From a virus: 24,970 nt of DNA. The notes under the pieces were generated by a model. That model made no database searches and was not told the DNA's origin. It was given only the letters and a program-made list of their open reading frames with translations. A program made the translations under genes and the position numbers. Positions 1 to 6,483 of this stretch are shown here, in pieces (within the stretch, counting starts at the first letter, position 1; every line of letters begins with the position of its first letter). The stretch spans positions 3,253 through 28,222 of IMG/VR virus record IMGVR_UViG_3300011991_000007; one strand, given 5' to 3'.

Positions 1-1865
1 CCGCCCCCGCCCCAACCGCCTCTGGTGGGGGCGCCCGCCGCTCCCTCAGCAGCCGCTAGCTCACGCGCTGCTACCGCCGCAGCCTTCTTCTCCGCAGCGC
101 CCGCTCCGGACCCCGCCCCGATACCTGCACCAGCGGCCGCCAGCGCGTTGATGCCGAGCATCTTCGCAGAGCCCTTACCCAGCGCCCCGAGGCTCCCGGC
201 CACTCCCAGCGCGCGCACCGCGACGATGGCGTCGCGGACGGCGGTGGTGAATGCGACGACCTTGCCGACCACGAACGCAGCCGCCAGCGCACCAGCGATG
301 CCCTGAAGGATTGGCTTCACGGCCGAGAGTCCGGTGAACGCCTGGACGACCTGCACGATGGGAGTCAGAATGGCTAGCAGCGCGGTCGTGATGGGGCGCA
401 GCAGCCCAGCCCACATGCCGAACAGCTTGAGCACCGGCCCAAGGGCACCGGCGAGCTGCCGGATTGTGGACTCCGAACCACTGAAAAAGCTTTTGAGTGA
501 GCCGCCCTTGATCGAGGTCGTCCAGCGGTTCATCGCGGCCGTCATTGAGTTGACCATGCTGGCGCCGTTGTTCGCGCCGGCGTTGAAGAACGCAGCCGTC
601 AGCCGACCGGCCGACATGAAGAACTTGCCCACGTCCTTCGCGTGCTGAACGAGGCGGCCCATCGTCGTGTTCAGCTTGCCGGAGTTCGAGGTGGCGTCGT
701 TGATCCCGGAGGCCCACTTCTTGAAGGTGCCGCCGATGCCAGGCAGGAAGTTCGAGGCGCTGGCGCTGATCTTGCCGAACGCGGCGCCGAGGCTGCCGAG
801 ACCGCTGAGCAGGCTCGGGAGCATCGAGTTGAAGTTGCCCATGATGGTGCCGATGACGCCCTTGCCCGCCCCGCTGCTGATCCCCTTCATCCAGCCGCCG
901 ATGCCCTGCTGGAGCGTGTGGAAGGTCGCGTTCGTGCTGGCAGCGAACTGCGGCATGAGCGCTGCGGCCATCCGGATGCCCTGGCCCAGGAGGTGCATCC
1001 CGGACGTGCGCGCGGGCGCTGTCAGGTCCTTCCAGGCCGTGCTCAGATGGCCGAGGCTGGTGAACGCCGCCCGCGTGATCGGGTCGACGCCCTTCAAGGT
1101 CTGGTTGAGCTGCTCCTGCTTTTTCTGCGCCTGCGTCGAGTTCTTGCCGTAGTGTAGTACAGCATTGTTGTAGGCCATCGAGGCCGACTTGGCCGCGTGG
1201 TACTGCGCCACCAGCGGCTTCATCACCCCGAGCACGCCGATCCCGGCCAACGCGAAGCCGCTGAGCGCACCGGCGCCCAGCGCGAGCGCCCCGACCGCCC
1301 CAGTGCCGGCCACGCCGATCAGCGACGACATGCTGCCGGCCACGGCGCTCAGCACCGGCCCCAGCAGCGAGACGGCGAACGCCATCTGCTTCAACGAGGC
1401 CGAGAACGGCCCCAGCCGGAGAGTCATCTGGCTGAGGTTCCGCCCCCACCGGCTCATCGACGCCTCGGACGACTTCGCCGAGCGACCTGCGTTGTCCAGC
1501 TCGCTCGTCAGTTTGCGGAGCTGGTTCGCTTGGTCCTTGTGCTGCACCAGCTCGAGAGTCGCCTTGTAGTGCTTGGCGCTGAACGCCCGCCCCTGTGCCT
1601 CAGCCTCGCGGATTTTGCGGTCGAAGTTGTCCTTGTCGGCGTCGAGCTTGGCTTCGGCCTTCTTTTTCTTGAACTCGTCGACCTGCCGATCGGCGTTCTT
1701 GACCTTCTCCTCCAGCTTGGAGATGTCCGCCGAGATTTCTGCCTCGGCGCGCATCGCGCTGATGCGCTTCATGGCGGCCAGCACCTTCCGCTCGGCCGCG
1801 GTCAGTTCCCGCTGGAGGGCCGCATCTTGCAGCCGAAGGACAACTGTGTCTTCGGCGACGATCAT
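1..1865 (-). CDS. Tail tape measure protein (N-terminal part, runs off left edge)
   Basis: An open frame on the minus strand runs from ATG at 1865 to the window edge, about 621 codons with no stop. The first ~110 residues are charged and coiled-coil-like, rich in Lys, Glu and Ala. They are followed by a Gly/Ala-rich hydrophobic stretch (about residues 150-220) and then by long amphipathic and hydrophobic segments rich in Gly, Ala, Ser and Asn. This pattern is typical of tape measure proteins, which set tail length and are injected with the DNA. The start codon overlaps the stop of the downstream tail chaperone frame as ATGA (1862-1865), the usual arrangement of chaperone followed by tape measure. 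A 424-codon frame on the same strand at 175-1449 is a shadow. The C-terminus is missing, so any lytic or peptidase domain there cannot be assessed. Confidence 0.9.
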   Translation of the reverse strand, partial: MIVAEDTVVLRLQDAALQRELTAAERKVLAAMKRISAMRAEAEISADISKLEEKVKNADRQVDEFKKKKAEAKLDADKDNFDRKIREAEAQGRAFSAKHYKATLELVQHKDQANQLRKLTSELDNAGRSAKSSEASMSRWGRNLSQMTLRLGPFSASLKQMAFAVSLLGPVLSAVAGSMSSLIGVAGTGAVGALALGAGALSGFALAGIGVLGVMKPLVAQYHAAKSASMAYNNAVLHYGKNSTQAQKKQEQLNQTLKGVDPITRAAFTSLGHLSTAWKDLTAPARTSGMHLLGQGIRMAAALMPQFAASTNATFHTLQQGIGGWMKGISSGAGKGVIGTIMGNFNSMLPSLLSGLGSLGAAFGKISASASNFLPGIGGTFKKWASGINDATSNSGKLNTTMGRLVQHAKDVGKFFMSAGRLTAAFFNAGANNGASMVNSMTAAMNRWTTSIKGGSLKSFFSGSESTIRQLAGALGPVLKLFGMWAGLLRPITTALLAILTPIVQVVQAFTGLSAVKPILQGIAGALAAAFVVGKVVAFTTAVRDAIVAVRALGVAGSLGALGKGSAKMLGINALAAAGAGIGAGSGAGAAEKKAAAVAARELAAAEGAAGAPTRGGWGGG

Positions 1866-2068
1866 CCGGGCATCCCCGAGCCGGGCTTACCTCGCTTCCA
1901 GTCCGCGCGGTCGTGCTTTTTCTCTGCTTCGCGTCGCTGCTCGAGCCCGCGCAGCATGATCGCCTCCCGAACCTGGAAGTCGATCACGTCGTCGTGGCTG
2001 AAGCGGGGCATGGGTTCGCGAAGTTCCTGGCTTATTCTCAGTAGTCGCAGGGCCAGGTCAGAGCCCAC
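1862..2068 (-). CDS. Tail assembly chaperone, downstream frame (T-like extension)
   Basis: This frame encodes a charged 68-residue segment ending in an ATGA overlap with the tape measure start. It lies +1 relative to the upstream chaperone and overlaps that gene's last codons. Its only start codon is a GTG at 2068. The frame is open upstream to a stop near 2160, so it could be entered by ribosomal frameshifting. In lambda-like phages the second chaperone is made as a fusion (gpGT) by frameshift; here a slip at 2076-2084 would give a fusion of about 207 residues. Independent initiation at GTG 2068, with a GAGG three nucleotides upstream, is the alternative. The assignment rests on position and overlap, as family similarity is not recognisable by eye. 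Confidence 0.7.
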   Translation of the reverse strand: MGSDLALRLLRISQELREPMPRFSHDDVIDFQVREAIMLRGLEQRREAEKKHDRADWKRGKPGSGMPG

Positions 2069-2486
2069 GAACCTCGCGAAAGGACTCCACCAACTCGAGG
2101 TCCCCGAAGTGGTGTCCGACGGCGTCCATGTCGCGCGCGCGCGTAGCGAACTCGACGATCATCTCCACGTCTTCGTAGGGGAGCAACTCCTTGTAGATCG
2201 CGTCCTTGACCTCCTCCTCGGAGAAAGACGGGTCCTTGAGCGTGACGGCCACGAGCAGGGCGACGTAGTCGACCTCCTCGGCCACCATCTCGCGCGTGAC
2301 CTTCGAGGCGGTTTGGAGCTTCAGCGTCGCCTCGATGAGGTTGTTCGGGATGCGGCCGATCTTCACGAGGAGCGGCACGTTCGGCAGCTCGATTTCGACC
2401 TGTGCGCCGCTGGGGAGCGTGATCTGGTGGCGCTTGCGGGCGCCCCACTCCTCGAGGCTAGTGACCTTCTCTGGCTTTGGGCTCAT
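2058..2486 (-). CDS. Tail assembly chaperone, upstream frame (G-like)
   Basis: A 142-residue protein lying between the major tail protein and the tape measure gene, the canonical place of the tail assembly chaperone. The sequence is acidic and helical, with an N-terminal Lys/Glu segment and a central block describing a compact helical domain (about residues 35-115). This resembles the gpG-type chaperones that coat the tape measure protein while the tail tube forms. The start ATG at 2486 has an AGGAGG ribosome site about ten nucleotides upstream. The C-terminus carries the frameshift signal that would fuse it to the overlapping frame. No other function is suggested. Confidence 0.8.
   Translation of the reverse strand: MSPKPEKVTSLEEWGARKRHQITLPSGAQVEIELPNVPLLVKIGRIPNNLIEATLKLQTASKVTREMVAEEVDYVALLVAVTLKDPSFSEEEVKDAIYKELLPYEDVEMIVEFATRARDMDAVGHHFGDLELVESFREVRGL
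2076..2084 (-). promoter_or_regulatory. Candidate +1 programmed frameshift site TCC TTT CGC
   Basis: In the upstream chaperone frame the codons here are TCC, TTT, CGC, eight codons before its stop. Slipping the Phe tRNA from TTT to TTC moves translation into the +1 frame, which is open through to 1862. The motif has the same form as the UCC UUU CGU site used for +1 shifting in influenza A PA-X. No -1 heptamer (X XXY YYZ) would reach the required frame. Position and frame are seen directly; activity is inferred. Confidence 0.55.
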
Positions 2487-2619
2487 TCCTTGCGTCCTCC
2501 TGGGACCGTAGGGTGTCTCGCAGAGATGCGAGCTGTTGTGTACTGATCTTAGCCTCGCGCGCGACGCGCTTTGACTGGGTCAAGGCCAGCTCGACCCGAG
2601 TGAGGAGGTCTCCCCCCAT
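2458..2619 (-). CDS. Small helical protein, 53 aa, unknown
   Basis: An ATG at 2619 opens a 53-codon frame that fills the otherwise empty gap between the major tail protein (stop 2625) and the chaperone, overlapping the chaperone start by 29 nt. The product is charged and predicted to be one long helix. There is no clear Shine-Dalgarno, so translation would rely on coupling to the major tail protein stop five nucleotides upstream. It could be a real tail-region gene or a chance frame in a leader. No family recognised. Confidence 0.4.
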   Translation of the reverse strand: MGGDLLTRVELALTQSKRVAREAKISTQQLASLRDTLRSQEDARNEPKAREGH

Positions 2620-2624
2620 GCGGC

Positions 2625-3605
2625 TTAGAAGCCGGTCGCGAGCTGGTTCTTGACGACGGAAGTGAGGATGCTGCCGGAAGCCGGACGCTGGGCCTGTGCC
2701 CGAACGCTGACGACGACCGGGGAGCCGTCGACCTGGGGGTCGACCGGAAACTCCTCGTACGCGACAACCGGGAATGTGAACTTGACCTGATTGTTCACGC
2801 CCTTATCGAACTGGAAGTCGAGTGAAGTGGTGTAAAGCGTCGAAGCCGGGACCGTACCGGCGGCGCCACCGTAGTGGAACTGATTGTACTCAGTCAGCGT
2901 CTCGAAAATCATGTCGAAGGCGACGAGCACCTCGCGCGAGCCCGGTACAATGTCGTAGGGAATCACGTCGTCGGTCTGCTGGACGGCCACGTTGTTGTTG
3001 ACCGTCAGCTCGAAGCTAGAAATGAGGCTGGTCGCGCCGCCGCCGAGGGTGACGGTGGCGTCGTTGTAGTTGTAAACCGTGCCAGACTCCAGCGTCACTG
3101 CGGGGGTAGCCCATCCCGGCCGCGGGTCGGCTGCCAAGCGTGTCGCCTTCAAGCCCTTGAGGCCAAAGGCTGCGGTGAGCGGATTACCCGCGTCCGCCTT
3201 GACGACGAGCGAGTCGATGAACACGTCCTGGAATGTCTCGAAAAGCGTGTCGCCGATCATGCGCCAGCCCGTGAGGTAGGGCAGCGCGGAGGCCATCGTG
3301 GCGGTGTGGACGAAGTTCGGCGAGAGGCCCGAGTCGACGAGCGTGCCCTGCGCTGCGCCGACGAGGATCGCCAGCGAGTTGTCCCGGACGTAGACCTCGG
3401 GCGTCCCCTCGACGCCGTGGGCCTGGATGAAGGTCACGCCTACGTCGCGCTGGGAGTCAGTCTCCTTGAGGTTGTCAGTCGCGCGGATCGGCTGGACGTT
3501 GCCGCCGGCGAATGGCCAGGCGTGCTTGCCCTGCGCCGCGGGGGTCCCCTTCGCGGACTGCTTGCCGAGAGAAACGTATGCGGTCTCGCCGCGAAGTCCG
3601 GCCAT
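2625..3605 (-). CDS. Major tail (tube) protein
   Basis: A 326-residue protein directly upstream of the tail chaperones. It begins with the short segment followed by a beta-rich body characteristic of phage tail tube proteins (Phage_tube_2-like), with many Val/Thr/Gly beta strands and a repeated two-half appearance (roughly residues 30-170 and 180-320). Subunits of such proteins stack as rings to form the tail tube through which DNA passes. The ATG at 3605 is preceded by AGGAGAG at good spacing and abuts the stop of the acidic gene upstream. Size and gene order (acidic protein, tube protein, chaperones, tape measure) fit well. A minor tail protein is the less likely alternative. Confidence 0.85.
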   Translation of the reverse strand: MAGLRGETAYVSLGKQSAKGTPAAQGKHAWPFAGGNVQPIRATDNLKETDSQRDVGVTFIQAHGVEGTPEVYVRDNSLAILVGAAQGTLVDSGLSPNFVHTATMASALPYLTGWRMIGDTLFETFQDVFIDSLVVKADAGNPLTAAFGLKGLKATRLAADPRPGWATPAVTLESGTVYNYNDATVTLGGGATSLISSFELTVNNNVAVQQTDDVIPYDIVPGSREVLVAFDMIFETLTEYNQFHYGGAAGTVPASTLYTTSLDFQFDKGVNNQVKFTFPVVAYEEFPVDPQVDGSPVVVSVRAQAQRPASGSILTSVVKNQLATGF

Positions 3606-3902
3606 TTATACGCTCTCCTGGACCAGGCTGGCCTCGATTGCGGCTTGCTCAGCGACTAGCGCTGCATGGCGATCCGGATGCTGCGAGGTGTCGCTGACGG
3701 GGAGGTCGACAACGTCGACCGAAGCCTCGCCGGACTCCTCGAGCACAGGGACGTTGCGCAGCTCTGCTTCGACCTGCGTGCGCTGCTCGTTCGGCACGTC
3801 TGAGAGGTCCACGACGCCGTCCTTCACGTCGAGGTCCGCTTGCGGAACGCTCACGCGGTTGACGGGGCCCTCGACCTCGTCACGCACCTTGAACTCACTC
3901 AT
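3606..3902 (-). CDS. Acidic protein of the tail region, 98 aa, unknown
   Basis: A strongly acidic 98-residue product lying between the tail terminator candidate and the major tail protein; its stop is immediately followed by the tail protein start. Two in-frame ATGs exist, at 3911 and 3902. I prefer 3902 because a TAGCAT -10 box at 3910-3915 would place the transcript start at about this codon, which explains the absence of any Shine-Dalgarno. The N-terminal half is Val/Glu/Asp rich and the C-terminal ~25 residues look like an Ala/Glu helix. No family recognised. Promoter-proximal placement just before the tube protein suggests a tail assembly or minor virion role. Confidence 0.7.
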   Translation of the reverse strand: MSEFKVRDEVEGPVNRVSVPQADLDVKDGVVDLSDVPNEQRTQVEAELRNVPVLEESGEASVDVVDLPVSDTSQHPDRHAALVAEQAAIEASLVQESV

Positions 3903-3909
3903 GGAAGAC

Positions 3910-3936
3910 ATGCTACGGACGGCTGTGACACGATCA
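3910..3936 (-). promoter_or_regulatory. Leftward late-type promoter upstream of acidic/tail-tube genes
   Basis: On the minus strand TGTCAC (3925-3930) is followed by exactly 9 nt and then TAGCAT (3910-3915), with an ATG 7 nt further on. The operator-like motif TGACACGATCA (plus strand 3926-3936) overlaps the upstream part and also the stop codon of the preceding gene. The same layout occurs five more times in this operon. Confidence 0.6.
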
Positions 3937-4383
3937 GGCCGTCGTCTCGGCGAAGTTCTGGCCGATGGCGCGGAAGGTCGCAGTGAAGCGCGAGACGTTG
4001 CCTGTGGGGTCGTCCTCGTAGGCGATCCCAGTCAGTCGGAGGTCCCAAACCTCGCTCGAGCCGGCGTACGGCGTGGTGTAGCGGTAGGTGGCGTCCCGAA
4101 CGCGCTCAGCGTAGGTCTCAGCGGCCAAGGGGTCGACGGTCTGTGTCGGCTGAACCTGCTTAGACCAGCGCAGGAAGACCTGAACCGCGACCTCCGTGTC
4201 CTGGTCGAGCACCCGCACGCCCTCGTTCTCGAAGACCGGGTAGATGCCGGCGACCGGGCCGTCCTGCCCCAGCGACTCGTGCAGCTTGTCGTCGAAGATC
4301 GTCAGCTCTGCAGAGGTGAACTCGGACACGAGAATCGCGCGCACTTGCGTCCGCAGCTTCGTGGCGGGGCTGATGTGAGTCAC
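3934..4383 (-). CDS. Tail terminator-like protein (gpU position)
   Basis: A 149-residue protein starting at GTG 4383, overlapping the upstream gene's stop as GTGA. It has an N-terminal helix followed by alternating strands, consistent with the small alpha/beta tail completion proteins that cap the tail tube and join it to the head. It sits between the HK97 gp10-like gene and the major tail protein, the usual place of the gpU-type terminator. The Arg/Tyr-rich middle (about residues 90-110) precedes a beta C-terminus. Assignment is from size and order; no diagnostic motif is visible. Confidence 0.6.
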   Translation of the reverse strand: MTHISPATKLRTQVRAILVSEFTSAELTIFDDKLHESLGQDGPVAGIYPVFENEGVRVLDQDTEVAVQVFLRWSKQVQPTQTVDPLAAETYAERVRDATYRYTTPYAGSSEVWDLRLTGIAYEDDPTGNVSRFTATFRAIGQNFAETTA

Positions 4384-4790
4384 GGCATGAACTTCTTGAT
4401 GTTCGCCTGAAAGCGCGGCATGATCGCATCGGCGGCGCGCTTGAGGAAGTGGAACGCGGGGTTGCCGGGGTGTTCGACCGTGATGCCGCGGCCGAAGGCG
4501 TTGGGAATGGGGTGTGGCGCGCCGCCGGTTTCGAGCGCGGGTGCCTGGGGCGCCGTGGAGCCTACGTGGCCGACCTTTCCGCTGGCGTGCCCCTGGATCG
4601 AGGGGCGCAGCTTGGGTCGGCGGCCGTAGTCGTGGCGGCCGGGGCCGGTGGGGGCGTTCGCGCGCGCCAGCGCCTCCAGCTCCCGGGTTGTCTCAGAAAC
4701 AGCCTCGATGCCGCCACGATCCAGCGCGGCCCGGAACTGGCCCCAGCGGTTGCGGCTCTCGACCTGCGTGTGGATGCCGAGCCCGGCCAT
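4380..4790 (-). CDS. HK97 gp10-like neck/tail-completion protein
   Basis: A 136-residue basic protein. The N-terminal helix, with a Glu/Ala/Arg-rich segment of the type 'ALARANAPTG' around residues 40-50, a Gly/Pro-rich loop region, a central 'GHVGSTAPQAPALETGG' stretch near residues 74-90, and a C-terminal hydrophobic helix are the hallmarks of the HK97 gp10-like family. That family acts at the head-tail joint. The ATG at 4790 follows the connector stop by only three nucleotides, so translation is probably coupled. The downstream gene overlaps its stop by four nucleotides. Confidence 0.75.
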   Translation of the reverse strand: MAGLGIHTQVESRNRWGQFRAALDRGGIEAVSETTRELEALARANAPTGPGRHDYGRRPKLRPSIQGHASGKVGHVGSTAPQAPALETGGAPHPIPNAFGRGITVEHPGNPAFHFLKRAADAIMPRFQANIKKFMP

Positions 4791-4793
4791 ATC

Positions 4794-5435
4794 TCAGAAC
4801 TTCACCCGACGATAGGGCTCGAGGAGCTGGCGCGCGCGCGCGGGAATGGCCTCGCGATTCTGGTTCTCGCGCACGTAGGAGTAGCTGCCGATGGACTCGC
4901 TCGCGAACGGCGTTGCGGTCAGCTTGAACTCGCCGGCGGTCCAGATCGCGGCCTGCTTGACCGCGGGCGGGATGGTTGGCCAGCCGGTAGTGCCGGTGAC
5001 GACGACGGTGTGATGAAACTTGTATTTCCACCAGAGCGTGTCGAGGTTGTACTCGAAGCCCATCGCGGGGTCCTGGCTGGCGATCTTCGGCAGCTCGAGC
5101 CATTCGTACATCGTCGCTACGCCCGCGTCCTCGGCCATGAAGCCCCGGTTGGGGCCGGCGATGTACTCGCGGTCGACGGTCAGCGTCGCCGTGTCCATCG
5201 TGACGGACGTAATGGCCGAGAAGTCGTCGATGTTGAGGAAGCCGGTGCCGTCGTAGATATACGACAGGGAGACGCCGGCCGCGGAAGCGCTGCCGAACGA
5301 GCGCTCCGAGTAGTCGCGAATCGCCGAGGAGGCGAACGCGATGGCCTGGTCGAGGGCGGCCGCTTCGGCGCCGGCGGTCGTGCCAGTCCCGAGCGCGGTC
5401 TCCAACTGTGCGCGCGTGATTAGGTCCGCAGCCAC
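4794..5435 (-). CDS. Head-tail connector (gp6-like adaptor)
   Basis: A 213-residue protein with an N-terminal helical section containing an 'AIAFASSAIRDYSERSF' type helix around residues 30-47, then a beta-rich insert and a C-terminal helical part where 'PPAVKQAAIWTAGEF' (about 156-170) matches the pattern of gp6-like adaptors that dock below the portal. It lies between the capsid and neck genes, as expected. The start is a GTG at 5435, only 6 nt downstream of a TAGTCT -10 box (5442-5447), and an in-frame stop just upstream excludes a longer protein. I infer a leaderless start. At 213 residues it is longer than many connectors because of the beta insert. Confidence 0.75.
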   Translation of the reverse strand: MAADLITRAQLETALGTGTTAGAEAAALDQAIAFASSAIRDYSERSFGSASAAGVSLSYIYDGTGFLNIDDFSAITSVTMDTATLTVDREYIAGPNRGFMAEDAGVATMYEWLELPKIASQDPAMGFEYNLDTLWWKYKFHHTVVVTGTTGWPTIPPAVKQAAIWTAGEFKLTATPFASESIGSYSYVRENQNREAIPARARQLLEPYRRVKF

Positions 5436-5441
5436 CCTTCC

Positions 5442-5462
5442 AGACTACGCCCGGACGTGCCA
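5442..5462 (-). promoter_or_regulatory. Leftward late-type promoter before head-tail connector
   Basis: Minus strand: TGGCAC (5457-5462), 9 nt, TAGTCT (5442-5447), then 6 nt to the GTG start at 5435. The 14-nt core around TGGCAC is identical to that at 6211-6223. Confidence 0.65.
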
Positions 5463-5485
5463 GGGATTAGGCTGTATCTGGGGCA

Positions 5486-6151
5486 TTATTGCTCGAACCC
5501 CTGAACGTTGTAATAGACGTTGACGATGGCTGCCGTGATCGGCAGCAGCAGGTCTAGCGCCTGGCCGCTAGTGCCGAATGTCGGGGTCTCGATCCCCGGT
5601 AGCTGGACCGGAGCAAGGTCGCGGGCCGTGAACCGCTGAAGGGGCACAGTCGCGGCGCGCAACTGGATAGCCAGCAGTGCTGCGGAGTCTGAGTAGAGGC
5701 TGATATCCGTGAGATAGGCCGTCTTGCCTGCGGTCACCGTCCACAGCGGCACCGTGGTCGTCACGGTGGTCGAGGTGGCTTGGGCGCCGGAAACCTTCTG
5801 CGCGGTCTGCCCCTGCGCGAGGAAGCCCGCGGTGACCTTCTGCACGCCGAGCGCGCCACCAATGGGAGCAACCGGAGGAAGGCCGCCGGTATTCTTGAAG
5901 ACGATGGCGACGGCAGTGCCGGACGCAACAACGCCATAAATCGAGTCGCCGGTGGCGCCGGCAAGCTGAGCTGGGAACGAGGCGCTCGGCGCAACCGGGA
6001 TTCCTGTTGCCGGCGTCACGGCGGAGTCGCCGACGTAGATCGTCTGGGAGTCTGCGTTCTCGACAGTCACGCCCAACGGAGCGTAGCCAGGAGTAGACGC
6101 AAGCAGCGTAGGCGTGGCGCCCACGGTTACGGCAACCTGCGTTAGCGCCAT
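5486..6151 (-). CDS. Beta-rich virion protein (decoration or fibre-type)
   Basis: A 221-residue Val/Thr/Ala/Gly-rich protein. Residues 1-90 resemble a common phage beta domain: an opening 'VTVGATPTLLA' strand, an 'ADSQTIYVGDSAVT' strand pair around 34-47 and a closing 'AVAIVFKNTGG'. Residues 100-221 form a second beta-rich part with a Thr/Val-rich linker. Such domains are found in head decoration, head-fibre and appendage proteins. It has its own promoter and a perfect hairpin just upstream, and a good GAGAGGA ribosome site 9 nt before ATG 6151, suggesting high and separate expression. A role on the capsid surface is inferred from its place between the capsid and connector genes. Confidence 0.6.
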   Translation of the reverse strand: MALTQVAVTVGATPTLLASTPGYAPLGVTVENADSQTIYVGDSAVTPATGIPVAPSASFPAQLAGATGDSIYGVVASGTAVAIVFKNTGGLPPVAPIGGALGVQKVTAGFLAQGQTAQKVSGAQATSTTVTTTVPLWTVTAGKTAYLTDISLYSDSAALLAIQLRAATVPLQRFTARDLAPVQLPGIETPTFGTSGQALDLLLPITAAIVNVYYNVQGFEQ

Positions 6152-6198
6152 GTTTGGGGGTCCTCTCTAGACGAGACTACGTGGACAGACACTCACAC

Positions 6199-6219
6199 AG
6201 CCTACCTGCGGACGTGCCA
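6199..6219 (-). promoter_or_regulatory. Leftward late-type promoter before beta-rich virion gene
   Basis: Minus strand: TGGCAC (6214-6219), 9 nt, TAGGCT (6199-6204). A start point near 6192 would give a leader of about 40 nt, with a conventional ribosome site before ATG 6151. It partly overlaps the hairpin at 6217-6245. Confidence 0.6.
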
Positions 6220-6245
6220 GGGGCCCCGCAATGCGGGGCCCCTGG
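6217..6245. terminator. Perfect 13-bp hairpin, probable terminator
   Basis: A 13-bp perfect GC-only-rich stem (6217-6229 with 6233-6245) closes a 3-nt AAT loop, between the stop of the 71-aa gene and the start of the next. There is no U-tract, as is usual in high-GC hosts. It would partly separate capsid transcription from the gene downstream, which has its own promoter. Confidence 0.7.
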
Positions 6246-6266
6246 GGCGCATCTATGCGAATGTGC

Positions 6267-6482
6267 TCAGTCGTCCTTCGGCTTGGCCTTCGGCTTGTCC
6301 GCAGCCTCCGCGAACACGTCCTCGGGAGTCGGCTCGGTGAGCGCGTCGAGCGGGTGCTCCTTGGTTCCGTCCGCTCCGGGCGGAATCTGGACAGCCAGCT
6401 CGTGGTTCGGGTCGGTGATGACCTCGTCGACCTTGACGTGGATCACCTTGCCGTCTGCGTCCTTGTAGACCTTGTTGGCCAT
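6267..6482 (-). CDS. Small acidic protein after capsid gene, 71 aa
   Basis: A 71-residue product beginning at ATG 6482, two nucleotides after the capsid stop, with GGTGGGAG in the capsid 3' end acting as ribosome site. A longer start at 6512 would overlap the capsid gene and is not favoured. The N-terminal half is a small Val/Lys/Asp beta-like segment. The C-terminal ~25 residues are low-complexity (Ala, Glu, Pro, then a Lys/Asp tail). Genes of this size and place are common after HK97-type capsid genes; the function is unknown. Confidence 0.75.
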   Translation of the reverse strand: MANKVYKDADGKVIHVKVDEVITDPNHELAVQIPPGADGTKEHPLDALTEPTPEDVFAEAADKPKAKPKDD

Positions 6483-6483
6483 G

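Noticed and set aside
175-1449. Long minus-strand frame of 424 codons
   Set aside because: It is Arg/Gly/Ala-rich shadow of the tape measure gene, whose true frame runs unbroken to the window edge with normal composition.
1197-2546. Plus-strand frame of 449 codons, and similar at 4449-5423
   Set aside because: Antisense shadows in high-GC DNA opposite the tape measure/chaperone and neck genes.
2572-2582. TGACTGGGTCA as another copy of the operator-like motif
   Set aside because: It lacks the GATCA half-site and no promoter is associated with it.
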